Source of the DNA: Paenirhodobacter populi
Lineage (GTDB): Bacteria > Pseudomonadota > Alphaproteobacteria > Rhodobacterales > Rhodobacteraceae
Length of the DNA: 64,000 nucleotides
Direction of reading: 5' to 3'
Assembly: GCF_004022215.1 (NCBI RefSeq)
Contig: NZ_SAUZ01000011.1
Location: 62,001 to 126,000, forward strand
Position 1 is the first letter of the stretch. Every line of letters starts with the position of its first letter. Below are positions 20,715 to 29,908 of this stretch, one piece after another. The translations under genes were made by a program, and so were the position numbers. The notes under the pieces were generated by a model. It did no database searches. It had not been told where the DNA came from and worked only from the letters and a program-made list of their open reading frames with translations.

Positions 20715-22607
20715 ATGACCAGCTTTCTTTTTCAGGCGACCCTGTATCTGTTTGCAATGGTGATCGCCGTGCCGCTGGCGACCCGCGCGGGGCTGGGATC
20801 GGTGCTCGGCTATCTTTGCGCGGGGATCGTGATCGGGCCGGTGCTGGGGCTCGCGGGGTCGGATGTCAGCTCGATCCAGCATTTCGCCGAATTCGGCGTG
20901 GTGATGATGCTGTTCCTGATCGGGCTGGAACTGGAACCCAAGGCGCTGTGGCAGATGCGCGACAAGCTGGTCGGGCTTGGCGGGCTGCAGGTGGTGCTGA
21001 CGATGACGGTGGTCTGCGCGATCTGCCTTGCGTTCCATCTGAGCTTTCCGACGGCGCTGGCGCTCGGGATGATCTTCTCGCTGTCCTCGACCGCGATCGT
21101 GTTGCAGACGCTGACGGAAAAGCGGCTGTTGCAGACGGCCGGAGGGCGCTCCGCCTTTGCCGTGCTGCTGACGCAGGACATCGCGGTGATCCCGATGCTG
21201 GCGATCCTGCCGCTGCTGGCCCTGCCCGGCGCCCGGGCGCTTGCCAAGGCCGAGGCGGGCGACAATGCCGCGACGCATTTCATCGAATCCCTGCCCGGCT
21301 GGGGCGTGACGCTGCTGACGCTGGCCGCCGTCGCCTTCATCGTGATGGCGGGGCATTATCTGGTGCGGCCGCTGTTCCGCTTCGTCCACCTCGCCCGCCT
21401 GCGCGAGATCAATACCGCGATGGCGCTGCTGGTGGTGGTGGGCATCGCCTCGCTGATGAACCTCGTCGGGCTGTCGCCGGCGCTTGGCACCTTCCTCGCC
21501 GGGGTGGTTCTGGCCGACAGCGAATTCCGCCACGAACTGGAATCGGACATCGAGCCGTTCAAGGGCCTGCTGATGGGCCTGTTCTTCATCACCGTCGGCG
21601 CAGGGATCAAGTTCTCGGTCATCCTCGCGCAGCCCTTCCAGATCATGGGGCTGGTGATCGCGCTGGTGGCGGTGAAGGCGGCGATCCTCTACGTGCTGGC
21701 GATCGTCTTCCGGCTGCGCGGATCGGACCGGGGGCTGTTCACGCTCGGTTTGGCGCAGGCGGGGGAATTCGGCTTCGTGCTGGTCTCCTTCGCCGTCACG
21801 CAACGCATCCTGCCCGGCATCATCGCCGAAAAGGTGCTGGTGCTGATCGCCCTGTCGATGCTGATCACGCCGCTGCTGTTCATCCTGCAGGAACAGATTT
21901 CCCGCCGGATCCGGTCGGACGAGACGCGCGAGGCCGACCAGATCGACGAACAGCAGCCGATCATCATCGCCGGCATCGGCCGCTTCGGCCAGGTGGTGAA
22001 CCGGATGGTCACCATGTCGGGCTTTCCGACGACGGTGCTGGACACGGATCTCAAGACCATCCAGCTCATGCGCACCTTCGGCTTCAAGGGCCATTACGGC
22101 GACCCGACGCGGCCCGACCTGCTGGCGGCGGCGGGGCTCGGCAAGGCCAAGGTGCTGGTGGTCAGCCTCGACGACCGGGCCTCGGCCAACCGGCTGGTGG
22201 CCTATGCGCGGCAGATGCGGCCGGACCTGCATATCATCGCCCGCGCCAAGGACCGCGAACATGTGTTCGAGCTCTACAAGGCCGGCGCCAACGACATCGT
22301 CCGCGAGATGTTCGATTCCAGCCTGCGCGCCGCGCGCTACGTTCTGGAAAATGTCGGGCTGAGCGAATTCGAGGCGGCCGAGCTGGAACGGCTGTATTTC
22401 AAGTTCGACCGCGCCTCGCTGCGCGATCTGGCGCAATACTGGAAGCCCGGCGTGGCGCTGGCCGACAATCCGGACTACATCCGCCGCGCGCGCGAACTGA
22501 ACACCGAGCTCGAAGCGGCGATGATGGCGCGCTTTTCCCGCCGCGCGGATCTGGAGCCTTCGACGTCAGAGCCCGCGCCGGAAAAGCCCGCCCCGACCGC
22601 ACCCTGA
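20715..22607 (+). CDS. Monovalent cation:proton antiporter-2 family protein (KefB/KefC-like)
   Basis: An inner-membrane CPA2 antiporter of 630 aa. The first ~390 residues form about 12 hydrophobic helices with family marks (LRLG-type N-half, QDIAVIP, GTFLAGVVLADSEFRHE, QAGEFGFV). A cytoplasmic TrkA-N Rossmann domain follows, with the nucleotide motif AGIGRFGQ near residue 420. Kef systems exchange K+ for H+ and are gated by glutathione adducts; whether that holds here is not known. I chose the ATG at 20715 (MTSFLFQATLYLF). Transcription converges on carD. Confidence 0.88.
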   Translation: MTSFLFQATLYLFAMVIAVPLATRAGLGSVLGYLCAGIVIGPVLGLAGSDVSSIQHFAEFGVVMMLFLIGLELEPKALWQMRDKLVGLGGLQVVLTMTVVCAICLAFHLSFPTALALGMIFSLSSTAIVLQTLTEKRLLQTAGGRSAFAVLLTQDIAVIPMLAILPLLALPGARALAKAEAGDNAATHFIESLPGWGVTLLTLAAVAFIVMAGHYLVRPLFRFVHLARLREINTAMALLVVVGIASLMNLVGLSPALGTFLAGVVLADSEFRHELESDIEPFKGLLMGLFFITVGAGIKFSVILAQPFQIMGLVIALVAVKAAILYVLAIVFRLRGSDRGLFTLGLAQAGEFGFVLVSFAVTQRILPGIIAEKVLVLIALSMLITPLLFILQEQISRRIRSDETREADQIDEQQPIIIAGIGRFGQVVNRMVTMSGFPTTVLDTDLKTIQLMRTFGFKGHYGDPTRPDLLAAAGLGKAKVLVVSLDDRASANRLVAYARQMRPDLHIIARAKDREHVFELYKAGANDIVREMFDSSLRAARYVLENVGLSEFEAAELERLYFKFDRASLRDLAQYWKPGVALADNPDYIRRARELNTELEAAMMARFSRRADLEPSTSEPAPEKPAPTAP

Positions 22608-22640
22608 AAATGCCCAAAGCGCCAGAACGCGCTTCCTCCC

Positions 22641-22702
22641 ATTCGTGTTTCCATAAATATCCCGGGGGTGAAGCGCGGCACGCGCGAGGGGGCTGGCCCC
22701 CT
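22641..22702 (-). repeat. Dispersed intergenic repeat, copy 2 of 6
   Basis: On the minus strand: GAGGGGGC-CA-GCCCCCTC hairpin, a GC-rich middle, then CACCCCCGGGATATTTATGGAAACACGAA. It lies between the convergent antiporter and carD genes, next to a real intrinsic terminator. Confidence 0.8.
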
Positions 22703-22765
22703 CTCTTTCCATCGGCCAGCACTCCGTTTCCGCTTGTGAAACGCGCCCGCAACGAACCACGCCAT

Positions 22766-22793
22766 AAAAAAACAGGCCCCACCGGGGCCTGTT
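22766..22793 (-). terminator. Intrinsic terminator of carD
   Basis: Read on the minus strand: stem AACAGGCCCC (22793-22784), loop GGT, GGGGCCTGTT (22780-22771), then a run of seven T (complement of A22766-A22772). It lies 26 nt after the carD stop. This is a classic rho-independent terminator. Confidence 0.85.
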
Positions 22794-22818
22794 CACATCT
22801 ATCATCCAGATCTGCCGA

Positions 22819-23328
22819 TCAGGCGGCTCGGCCCAGAAGCACGTCGTCCACCTTCTTCGCGGCGCCGGCTTCGTCGGTGCCCGACACGGCGGCGACTTCG
22901 CGGGTCAGCCGTTCCAGCGCGGCTTCATACAGCTGCCGTTCGGAATAGCTCTGCTCGCGCTGGTCATCGGCGCGGTGCAGGTCGCGCACCACCTCGGCGA
23001 TGGACAGCAGGTCACCGGAATTGATCTTCTGTTCATATTCCTGCGCGCGGCGCGACCACATCGCCCGCTTCACCTTGGCCTTGCCCTTCAGCGTTTCCAG
23101 CGCCTTGAGCACCACATCCGGGGTCGACAGCCCGCGCATCCCGATGTCGAGCGCCTTGGCCGTCGGGACCCGCAGGGTCATCTTGTCCTTCTCGAAGGAG
23201 ATCACGAACAGTTCCATCCGAAGTCCGGCGATCTCCTGCTCCTCGATCGACATGATCTTGCCGACGCCATGGGCGGGGTAGACAACGAAATCGTCCGGAC
23301 GAAACTCGGTCTTCTTGGTCTTGGTCAT
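22819..23328 (-). CDS. carD: CarD/CdnL family RNA polymerase-binding regulator
   Basis: A 169-aa CarD-type protein. The N-terminal RNA-polymerase-interacting Tudor-like domain starts at FRPDDFVVYPAHGVGKI and the helical DNA-binding half follows (ALETLKGKAKVKRAMWSRRAQEY). CarD binds the beta subunit and stabilises open complexes, notably at rRNA promoters. Alphaproteobacterial homologues are generally conserved and important. It has its own likely promoter (23481-23508) and terminator (22766-22793), so it is a single-gene unit. Confidence 0.93.
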   Translation of the reverse strand: MTKTKKTEFRPDDFVVYPAHGVGKIMSIEEQEIAGLRMELFVISFEKDKMTLRVPTAKALDIGMRGLSTPDVVLKALETLKGKAKVKRAMWSRRAQEYEQKINSGDLLSIAEVVRDLHRADDQREQSYSERQLYEAALERLTREVAAVSGTDEAGAAKKVDDVLLGRAA

Positions 23329-23636
23329 TCAGTCGCTTCCTTGCAGCCGGTCCAGCGGCCCCCGTTCAGCGCAGAAAACACCCCCGTCGCCGAAGCGACG
23401 CGATGTTTTCTCAATCGTCACCGAAACAACCGATGGACAGATGTCCCATCAGGGGAGGGGTCGAATTCTTATGTGACAAGTATATAGCACAAAAATGCGC
23501 TATCTCAAAGCGCCGCCATGTCCCACGATGTGGTGAACAGCCGGATTCCCGCTAAAAAGCGGCCTTTCCGGTCGTTTCGGCAAGGGAAACGCCGCCCTGC
23601 CCCGCATCGCCGTGTTAGCGCCGCAACCGGGTAGAA
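23329..23636. other. Intergenic region fdxA-carD
   Basis: About 308 bases. They hold the carD promoter and a small hairpin (CCGCT-TTTT-AGCGG near 23550) in the 3' region of fdxA. No gene seen. Confidence 0.5.
23481..23508 (-). promoter_or_regulatory. Probable carD promoter
   Basis: On the minus strand: TTGAGA (23508-23503), a 16-bp spacer, and TATATA (23486-23481). The AT-rich -10 stands out from the GC-rich surroundings. It lies about 150 nt before the carD ATG. Confidence 0.5.
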
Positions 23637-23975
23637 TCAGTCTCCCGACCCCGGGTTGGGGGAGAAGTATTTTTCCAGCTTGCCGGTTTCGCCGTCATGC
23701 TGTTCGTGATCCGGCAGCGGATCCTTCTTTTGCGTGATGACCGGCCAGAGTTCCGCATATTTGCGGTTGAATTCAACCCATTCCTCGGCCCCCGGCTCGG
23801 TGTCCGGGCGGATCGCATCGGCCGGGCATTCCGGTTCGCAGACGCCGCAGTCGATGCATTCGTCGGGATGGATCACCAGGGTATTCTCGCCCTCGTAGAA
23901 GCAGTCGACCGGGCATACCTCGACGCAGTCGGTGTATTTGCAGGCGATGCAGTTATCGGTGACAACATAGGTCAT
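23637..23975 (-). CDS. fdxA: Seven-iron ferredoxin FdxA
   Basis: A 112-aa cytoplasmic ferredoxin. The N-terminal half has the two cluster motifs of [3Fe-4S][4Fe-4S] ferredoxins: [18 protein letters not shown] and [16 protein letters not shown]. The acidic C-terminal extension ([18 protein letters not shown]) is typical of alphaproteobacterial FdxA. It carries low-potential electrons; the partner here is unknown. It lies between the S4-domain gene and carD on the same strand, with a gap of over 100 nt from the former, and probably has its own promoter. Confidence 0.95.
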   Translation of the reverse strand: MTYVVTDNCIACKYTDCVEVCPVDCFYEGENTLVIHPDECIDCGVCEPECPADAIRPDTEPGAEEWVEFNRKYAELWPVITQKKDPLPDHEQHDGETGKLEKYFSPNPGSGD

Positions 23976-24086
23976 GGAAAACCCCGGATCATTCTTTCTT
24001 TGTTCGCCGGTTACCTAGACCCGGTTGCGGCATCAATCAAGGGGATCGGTGCGGGAAAGACCAGCCGCCGCAAAGCCGCGATCCGG

Positions 24087-24389
24087 TCAGGACGCCTGTT
24101 CGCCCATGCCGCCTTCCGGTGGAACCGCTGCCTCAAGATCAAGGAACAGCTCCGCCGCTTCGCCTGCCGGGCCGCGACGCAGACCGCAGTCGAGAATCCG
24201 CAGCAGACGGACGCGCCCGGCGACAGAGACGGTCAGCACATCGCCGGGCCCGACGGCCCGGCCCGGCTTTTCGATCCGCGCGCCATTGACCCGCACCTTG
24301 CCGCCCGACACCAGATCGGCGGCAAGGCCGCGCGTCTTGACCAGCCGCGCGTGCCAGAGCCATTTGTCGATGCGGATCCGCGCCTCCAT
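24087..24389 (-). CDS. S4-domain RNA-binding protein (Hsp15-like)
   Basis: 100 aa. The S4 RNA-binding domain covers residues about 5-65 (IRIDKWLWHARLVKTRGLAADLVSGG, split here as IRIDKWLWHARL, VKTRG, ADLVSGGKVRVNG). Relatives such as E. coli HslR/Hsp15 bind 50S subunits that carry a stuck peptidyl-tRNA. The ATG lies 6 nt after the helicase stop, so the two are co-transcribed: an RNA helicase with a ribosome-rescue-type RNA-binding protein. Confidence 0.85.
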   Translation of the reverse strand: MEARIRIDKWLWHARLVKTRGLAADLVSGGKVRVNGARIEKPGRAVGPGDVLTVSVAGRVRLLRILDCGLRRGPAGEAAELFLDLEAAVPPEGGMGEQAS

Positions 24390-24395
24390 CCCGCC

Positions 24396-27224
24396 TTATT
24401 TCTTGTCGCGCAGGGCGGCCAGAACGGCAAAGGGGCTGTCGGGATCGATCGGCTTTTCCTTCTTCGGCGGGCGGGCCTCGAAATGACGGGCGCCCTTGTC
24501 GGCGTCGTCACGGCGCGGCTTGCCGCCGGGTTTGCCGCCGAACTTCCCGCCGGGCTTTCCGTCGCCCCTCGGCTTGCCACCCTGTTTGCCGCCGCCCTTT
24601 TCACGGTCACCGCGGAACTCGGGCTTGCCGCCTTCGCGGCGGTTGCCACCCTCGCCGCCGGCATCGCGGCGCGGGCCGCGCTCGGGGCGCGGAGAACGCG
24701 GGCGCGGGGCCCAGACGAAGGTGTAGAACACCTCGACCTCGGGCGCGGCTTCCGCGGCCTCGGCCTCCGCCTCGGCGACGGGCGAGGTTTCCTCGGGGAT
24801 CGGGTTCGCGGCGGCTTCAGTGCCCTCTTCGGGCAGCTTCGGCTCCGGCGTCGGACGGGTCTTTTCGCGTTCTCCGCGTTCGCCCTTGTAGCCAAGCCCT
24901 TGCATCAGATCGGCGAATTGTTCCAGCGTCAGCCCGGTGATCGACAGCATGTCGGGATTGGCCTCGAACCCGCCGCGCGTGTCCTGCGTGCGCAGGATGT
25001 CGGCCAGCCGTTCCAGCATATCGATGCGGATCGCCCGCGCCCCCGCTGGACGATAGCCCGACAGCGTATAGGCCGAGGCCGGAACCTCGGGGATATGCGG
25101 GATCGTCACGAGGCCCGGAGGCGGGCTTTCGGGAAATTCCTGCAACCCGTCCCAGAGCGACGACAGCACCAGCCGCAGCCGCGTCGGCGCTGGTTTCAGC
25201 AAGGCCTGCTGGAAGATCGTATACTGGCCGAAGCGCACGCCATGCTTGCGCAGGCTGCCGCGCGCCTCCTGATCCAGTTCCTTGACCTCGCTGGCCACGG
25301 TCTCGCGCGGGATGATGCCCAGCCCCTCGACCAGACGGAAGGCGAAACCGCGGGCCAGGCCCGTCAGCGTCTCGTCCCGGCTCATCGCCAGAAGCGGCTC
25401 GAACAGCGCGGCGACCTTGCGGTCGATGAAATGCTGCAGACGGCGGCGCACCTTTTCGGCGACATCGGCCCCGGCCTCTTCGTCGACGAAGGGCTCGACC
25501 GAGGGTTTCAGCGGCTCCGGGCCCTTGACGAGCTTGCCCACCGCCGTGTCGCCCCACATCAGGCCACCCTGTTCGGTGAAATCCATCTCGGTGTCGGGCG
25601 CATTGTAGAACCGGTCCGCCCGCAGGCTGAACTCGGGCTTCAGCGCCTCATAGGCGGCGCGCGCCAGCATCTTCGCCTCGTCTGGCGAGGAAGTCCCGTC
25701 CTGCCGGAAGCGGAAGCCGTCCAGACGGCCGGCGAATTCGCCCTCGACCGTCACTTCGCCCTTGTCGTTCACCTCGGCCACGAGGGTCTCCTTCTGCTTG
25801 AGCCGGCGCAGAAGCACGGAAGTGCGCCGGTCCACAAATCGTTGGGTCAGCGCGCCGTGCAGCGCATCCGACAGGCGGTCTTCTACCGCGCGCGTCTCGC
25901 CGCGCCAATGGGATTCATCATCGACCCAGCCTTTGCGTTGCGCGACGTAGGTCCATGTGCGGATAAACGCCAGCCTGCGCGATAAAGCGTCAATATCCCC
26001 TCCGGTGCGGTCGATGCGTTCGATCTGTCCCCGCAGCCAGTCCGACGGCACGCCGTGCCCCGTCAGCAGAAAGCCGAAGATCCGCGCCAGAAGCGTTGCA
26101 TGTTCGGCCTCGGAAATCGAGCGGAAATCGGGAATCCGGCACACATCCCACAGAAGACGCACATCCGCGGGGTGGCGCAGACGGTCCGCGATCTCGGGCA
26201 AGGCGGTCAGCGTCTTCAGCGCGCGCAGGTCATCGGCCTCGCGCCCGCGGGTCAGCCACTGGTTCTGCGGGCTTTCCTCGAGCGAGCGGATCAGCCGTTC
26301 CGCGGTGCCGAATTCCAGCCGCGCATTGCGCCATTGCAGGCGATGGAGGGGCGCGAAGCGGTGGTCCTCGACCGCCTCGACCACCTCGGGCGGAAAGGGC
26401 GAAGCCTCGCCTGTCACGCCGAAGGTGCCGTCGCGGGTGTAGCGTCCGGCCCGCCCGGCGATCTGGCCGATCTCGTAGGGGAAGAGCGGGCGCATCCGGC
26501 GCCCGTCGAATTTCGCCGTGGCGGAAAAGGCCACATGGTCGATGTCGAGGTTCAGCCCCATGCCGATCGCGTCGGTGGCGACAAGGTAATCCACGTCGCC
26601 GTTCTGATACATCTCCACCTGCGCGTTGCGGGTGCGGGGGGACAGCGCGCCCATCACCACCGCCGCCCCGCCCTTTTGCCGGCGGAGCAGCTCGGCGATG
26701 GCATAGACATTCTCGACCGAGAAGCCGACGATGGCCGAACGCGCGGGCATGCGGCTGATCTTCTTCGATCCGGCCCAGGTGAGCTTCGACATCCGTTCGC
26801 GGCGCATGAACTGCACGCCGGGCACCAGCGCCGCGATCGCACCCCGGATCGCATCCGAGCCGAGGAACAGCGTCTCGTGCAGCCCGCGCATGTTCAGCAG
26901 TCGGTCGGTGAAGACATGGCCACGCTCCGGATCGGCGCAAAGCTGGATCTCGTCGATGGCGACGAAATCGGCGCCGACCTCGGGCATCGCCTCGGTCGTG
27001 GCGACCCAGTAGGCGGCGCGTTCGGGGACGATCCGTTCCTCGCCGGTCACCAGCGCGACGACCGATGGCCCGCGCGCCTTGACGATGCGGTCATAGACCT
27101 CGCGCGCAAGCAACCTCAGCGGCAGGCCGATGACCCCCGTGCGATGCGCCAGCATCCGCTCGATCGCGTAATACGTCTTGCCGGTGTTCGTCGGCCCGAG
27201 GACCGCGGTGATCCGCCCTGCCAT
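24396..27224 (-). CDS. SUV3-like superfamily 2 RNA/DNA helicase
   Basis: 942 aa. Walker A is GPTNTGKT at residues 9-16, motif II VAIDEIQ near 88-94, motif III FLGSDAIRG, and motif VI QIAGRAGRYTRDG near 250. The N-terminus closely follows SUV3, the helicase of the mitochondrial degradosome, which has an alphaproteobacterial origin. A long helical region follows. The last ~120 residues are a basic Gly/Arg/Lys-rich tail (repeats of KPGGK/GGKPRG type), likely to bind RNA. The upstream TPR gene is 24 nt away and the S4 gene follows at 6 nt, suggesting an operon in RNA metabolism. Confidence 0.88.
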   Translation of the reverse strand: MAGRITAVLGPTNTGKTYYAIERMLAHRTGVIGLPLRLLAREVYDRIVKARGPSVVALVTGEERIVPERAAYWVATTEAMPEVGADFVAIDEIQLCADPERGHVFTDRLLNMRGLHETLFLGSDAIRGAIAALVPGVQFMRRERMSKLTWAGSKKISRMPARSAIVGFSVENVYAIAELLRRQKGGAAVVMGALSPRTRNAQVEMYQNGDVDYLVATDAIGMGLNLDIDHVAFSATAKFDGRRMRPLFPYEIGQIAGRAGRYTRDGTFGVTGEASPFPPEVVEAVEDHRFAPLHRLQWRNARLEFGTAERLIRSLEESPQNQWLTRGREADDLRALKTLTALPEIADRLRHPADVRLLWDVCRIPDFRSISEAEHATLLARIFGFLLTGHGVPSDWLRGQIERIDRTGGDIDALSRRLAFIRTWTYVAQRKGWVDDESHWRGETRAVEDRLSDALHGALTQRFVDRRTSVLLRRLKQKETLVAEVNDKGEVTVEGEFAGRLDGFRFRQDGTSSPDEAKMLARAAYEALKPEFSLRADRFYNAPDTEMDFTEQGGLMWGDTAVGKLVKGPEPLKPSVEPFVDEEAGADVAEKVRRRLQHFIDRKVAALFEPLLAMSRDETLTGLARGFAFRLVEGLGIIPRETVASEVKELDQEARGSLRKHGVRFGQYTIFQQALLKPAPTRLRLVLSSLWDGLQEFPESPPPGLVTIPHIPEVPASAYTLSGYRPAGARAIRIDMLERLADILRTQDTRGGFEANPDMLSITGLTLEQFADLMQGLGYKGERGEREKTRPTPEPKLPEEGTEAAANPIPEETSPVAEAEAEAAEAAPEVEVFYTFVWAPRPRSPRPERGPRRDAGGEGGNRREGGKPEFRGDREKGGGKQGGKPRGDGKPGGKFGGKPGGKPRRDDADKGARHFEARPPKKEKPIDPDSPFAVLAALRDKK

Positions 27225-27248
27225 TGTTCCTCATCGCGGGGGGCGCGG

Positions 27249-27809
27249 TTACAGCGCGACGCCCGACAGTTCCTTTTCCAGCCTGACAATGGCGTCTTTC
27301 ACATCCTGCTGGTGCGGGTTCAAGGCGAAAGAGGCACGGAAAGCGGCAAGCGCCCGGGGCTTGTCATCCATTTCATCAAGCAGTCCCCCCAACGTCGACA
27401 GCGCCCCCCAGTGGCGGGGTTCAAGGCTCAGCACCCGGCGCAGGTCGGCGACGGCCGGGCCGTATTCGCCCGACATGGCATAGGCGGTGGCGCGCGCGTT
27501 CCAGCCCTCGGGGAAATCCGGGGCGTGATCGGTCAGCGCGGTCAGATGTTCGACCGCCGCCGCCGGATCCCCGGCATCGAGCGCATCCTCCCCCCGCTTC
27601 AGCAACAGATCCATCGGCGCGGACCCGGACCGCGACCACGCCATGCGGATTTCCGATTCGGCCCGCGACCAGCCGGCGTAACCGGGATCGGCCAGTTCAC
27701 CGAACTGCCGGTCCAACCCTTCGGTTTCCGCATGCAGGGGCTGCGCCATCAGCACTGCCGCGATCACGACCATAAGGATTGAATTGTTATTCCGCGCACC
27801 GATGCTCAT
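27249..27809 (-). CDS. Periplasmic TPR-repeat protein
   Basis: About 186 aa starting MSIGARNNNSI, with a hydrophobic signal peptide (ILMVVIAAVLMAQPLHAETE, cleavage after HAE or similar) and then two or three tetratricopeptide-like helical repeats (GWNARATAYAMSGEYGPAVA, HWGALSTLGGLLDEMDDKPR). It is likely a periplasmic scaffold. A TTG nine codons upstream is possible but less likely. It precedes the SUV3-like helicase by 24 nt on the same strand. The partner is unknown. Confidence 0.75.
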   Translation of the reverse strand: MSIGARNNNSILMVVIAAVLMAQPLHAETEGLDRQFGELADPGYAGWSRAESEIRMAWSRSGSAPMDLLLKRGEDALDAGDPAAAVEHLTALTDHAPDFPEGWNARATAYAMSGEYGPAVADLRRVLSLEPRHWGALSTLGGLLDEMDDKPRALAAFRASFALNPHQQDVKDAIVRLEKELSGVAL

Positions 27810-27908
27810 AAGACGAATGTAATCGAAGCGCCGCAAAAAGCGAGAGCCTTGGCCCCGGCGTTTCGTTCACTTTCAGCGGATGACGGACAGCGGATGACGG
27901 GGGAACAG

Positions 27909-28196
27909 ATGAGCACGGTGATCGACAAGGCGGTGGAGGCTTTGGCAAAGCGTCTGCCGGACGGATTTTCCCCGGTCGCGAAATTCGTGATCGAGGGCGA
28001 GGGCAGCATCATCGCCGATGCGCAGGGCGTGCGCGCCGGCGACGGCCCGGCCGAGGTGACGCTGAGCGCCGATCTCGACACGTTCCGCGGTCTGTTCGAG
28101 GGGCGGGTGAACCCGACGGTGGCCTTCATGCAAGGGCGGCTGAAGGTCGACGGGCCGATGATGCTGGCGATGAAGCTGGGATCGGCGCTGTCGTGA
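27909..28196 (+). CDS. SCP2 sterol-binding domain protein
   Basis: A single-domain SCP2 protein of 95 aa (MSTVIDKAVEALAKRL, GEGSIIADAQG, NPTVAFMQGRLKVDG). The fold binds lipids or acyl-CoA in a hydrophobic tunnel. The ATG at 27909 has GGGGGAA in the right place; upstream in-frame starts (27849, 27894) lack one. Its stop overlaps the GTG start of the hydrolase, so a lipid carrier and a lipase-like enzyme are coupled. Confidence 0.85.
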   Translation: MSTVIDKAVEALAKRLPDGFSPVAKFVIEGEGSIIADAQGVRAGDGPAEVTLSADLDTFRGLFEGRVNPTVAFMQGRLKVDGPMMLAMKLGSALS

Positions 28197-29137
28197 CCGA
28201 AGCCCCGCTGCGCAACGATCTTGCCCGCGGGCCGGATGGCGGGCGGGCCTTCTGGGTGACGACGGCGGACGGGCTGCGGCTGCGCGTCGGGCACTGGCCG
28301 GGGGCGGACAAGGGCGCGGACAAGGGCACGGTCTTCCTGCTGCCCGGCCGGTCGGAATATGTCGAGAAATACGGGCCTGCAGCCATGGAATTCGCGGCGC
28401 GCGGCTATGGCCTGATCACGATCGACTGGCGCGGTCAGGGGCTGTCGCCGCGCCTCCATGCCGATCCCGCGCGCGGCCATCTGCTGCGCTTCGGCGATTT
28501 CCAGCGGGATCTGGACGCGCTTCTGGCGCAGGGCGCGGCGCTGGACCTGCCGCGCCCTTGGTTCGTGCTGTCGCATTCGATGGGTGGCGCGATCGCGCTG
28601 CGCCGTCTGATGGGCGCGCATCCGTTCCGCGCCTGCGCCTTTTCCGCGCCGATGTGGGGGGTGGGCGTGCCGCGCTGGCTGCGGCCCTGGGCGCCGCAGC
28701 TTGCGCGCTGGCTGCGCGGCGGGCGCCTGTCCGAGGCCTATGTGCGTGGCACCACGGCGGAAACCTACGTCCTGCACGCCCCGTTCGAGGACAACATGCT
28801 GACCACCGACGCGCGGATGTGGGCCTGGCTCGTCGATCAGGCCGGCGCCGAGCCCCGGCTGGCGCTTGGCGGTCCGAGCTATCAATGGGCGGCGGAAAGC
28901 ATTCTGGAATGTCAGGCGCTGGCCGCCCTGCCCTCGCCCGCGCTGCCCTGCCTGACCGTGATCGGCAGCCATGAGCGAATCATCAACACCCGGCCGGTGC
29001 ATGAGCGCATGGCCCGCTGGCCCGGCGGCCGCCTGCTGGTGGTCGAGGGCGGCGAGCATGAGGTGATGATGGAAACGCCCGCCCGCCGCAAACGGTTCTA
29101 TGACGCGGTGGCGGCGCTGTTCGACGCCGCGCGTTAG
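28193..29137 (+). CDS. Alpha/beta hydrolase (lysophospholipase/monoacylglycerol lipase-like)
   Basis: 314 aa. The nucleophile elbow is SHSMGG (Ser near residue 126) and the oxyanion region is LLPGRSEYVEKYGPAAMEF, typical of the Hydrolase_4 (PldB / monoacylglycerol lipase) group; the catalytic His is probably in GGEHEVM near residue 285. No signal peptide. The GTG start overlaps the SCP2 gene stop. The stop overlaps the convergent Anbu gene by 4 nt. Confidence 0.88.
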   Translation: MTEAPLRNDLARGPDGGRAFWVTTADGLRLRVGHWPGADKGADKGTVFLLPGRSEYVEKYGPAAMEFAARGYGLITIDWRGQGLSPRLHADPARGHLLRFGDFQRDLDALLAQGAALDLPRPWFVLSHSMGGAIALRRLMGAHPFRACAFSAPMWGVGVPRWLRPWAPQLARWLRGGRLSEAYVRGTTAETYVLHAPFEDNMLTTDARMWAWLVDQAGAEPRLALGGPSYQWAAESILECQALAALPSPALPCLTVIGSHERIINTRPVHERMARWPGGRLLVVEGGEHEVMMETPARRKRFYDAVAALFDAAR

Positions 29138-29859
29138 ATCTGGATCTTGGTGAAGCCGTCGCGCAGCGCCTCGGACCACATCTCCGACATGCGCGAGAAA
29201 TCCGGATCGCCCTTTTCGATGCGGCGCCGTTCCGAAATCTGGCAATCGTCCTTGTGGATGATCACCAGATCGAGCGGCATCCCCACCGACAGGTTCGACC
29301 GCAACGTCGAATCCATCGACAGCAGCATCGCCTTGCGTGCCTCGTCCAGCGACATGTCCATCCGCGCCACGCGATCAAGGATCGGCTTGCCGTATTTGTG
29401 CTCGCCGATCTGCAGAAACGGCGTGTCTTCCGTCGCTTCGATGAAATTCCCCTCGGGGTAGACGAGGAACATCCGCATCCCGCCGCCGCGCCGCTGCCCG
29501 GCGACGATCATCGAGGCCGAGGTCGAAACCTTCGACGCCTCCATCTTCGATTCGATGTCCAGCCGCACCGAGGCCAACGCATTGCCGATGATCTCGGCGA
29601 CCTTCAGCATCGTCGGCGCCAGCATGATCGACTGATCCGGGGTGGAATCCTTGTCGTCGATCGCCTCGCGCAGGCGCGCGATCGTCGTCTGCGTCACCGA
29701 CAGCGAGCCGGCCGTCATGATGACGATCACCCTTTCACCCGGCTTCTCGAAGGTGAACATCTTGCGATAGGTCGCAATATTGTCGAGCCCGGCATTGGTG
29801 CGGGTATCGCTCAACAGCACCATGCCTTCGTTCAGCAGAAGGCCAACACAATAGGTCAT
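29134..29859 (-). CDS. Anbu peptidase (bacterial proteasome homologue)
   Basis: 241 aa, an Ntn-hydrolase of the proteasome beta/HslV superfamily. The N-terminus MTYCVGLLLNEGMVLLSDTR is diagnostic for Anbu; Thr2 would be the nucleophile after removal of Met. Anbu subunits form open helical rings in solved structures, and their substrates are not settled. It is the last gene of a four-gene operon (ATP-grasp, alpha-E, transglutaminase, Anbu), an arrangement known for this family and thought to link peptide-bond formation with cleavage. Confidence 0.93.
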   Translation of the reverse strand: MTYCVGLLLNEGMVLLSDTRTNAGLDNIATYRKMFTFEKPGERVIVIMTAGSLSVTQTTIARLREAIDDKDSTPDQSIMLAPTMLKVAEIIGNALASVRLDIESKMEASKVSTSASMIVAGQRRGGGMRMFLVYPEGNFIEATEDTPFLQIGEHKYGKPILDRVARMDMSLDEARKAMLLSMDSTLRSNLSVGMPLDLVIIHKDDCQISERRRIEKGDPDFSRMSEMWSEALRDGFTKIQI

Positions 29860-29908
29860 TTACGCTCTTCCCACGGGACAGGCGGCAGGGCTCGCAGATC
29901 GGGGCACA

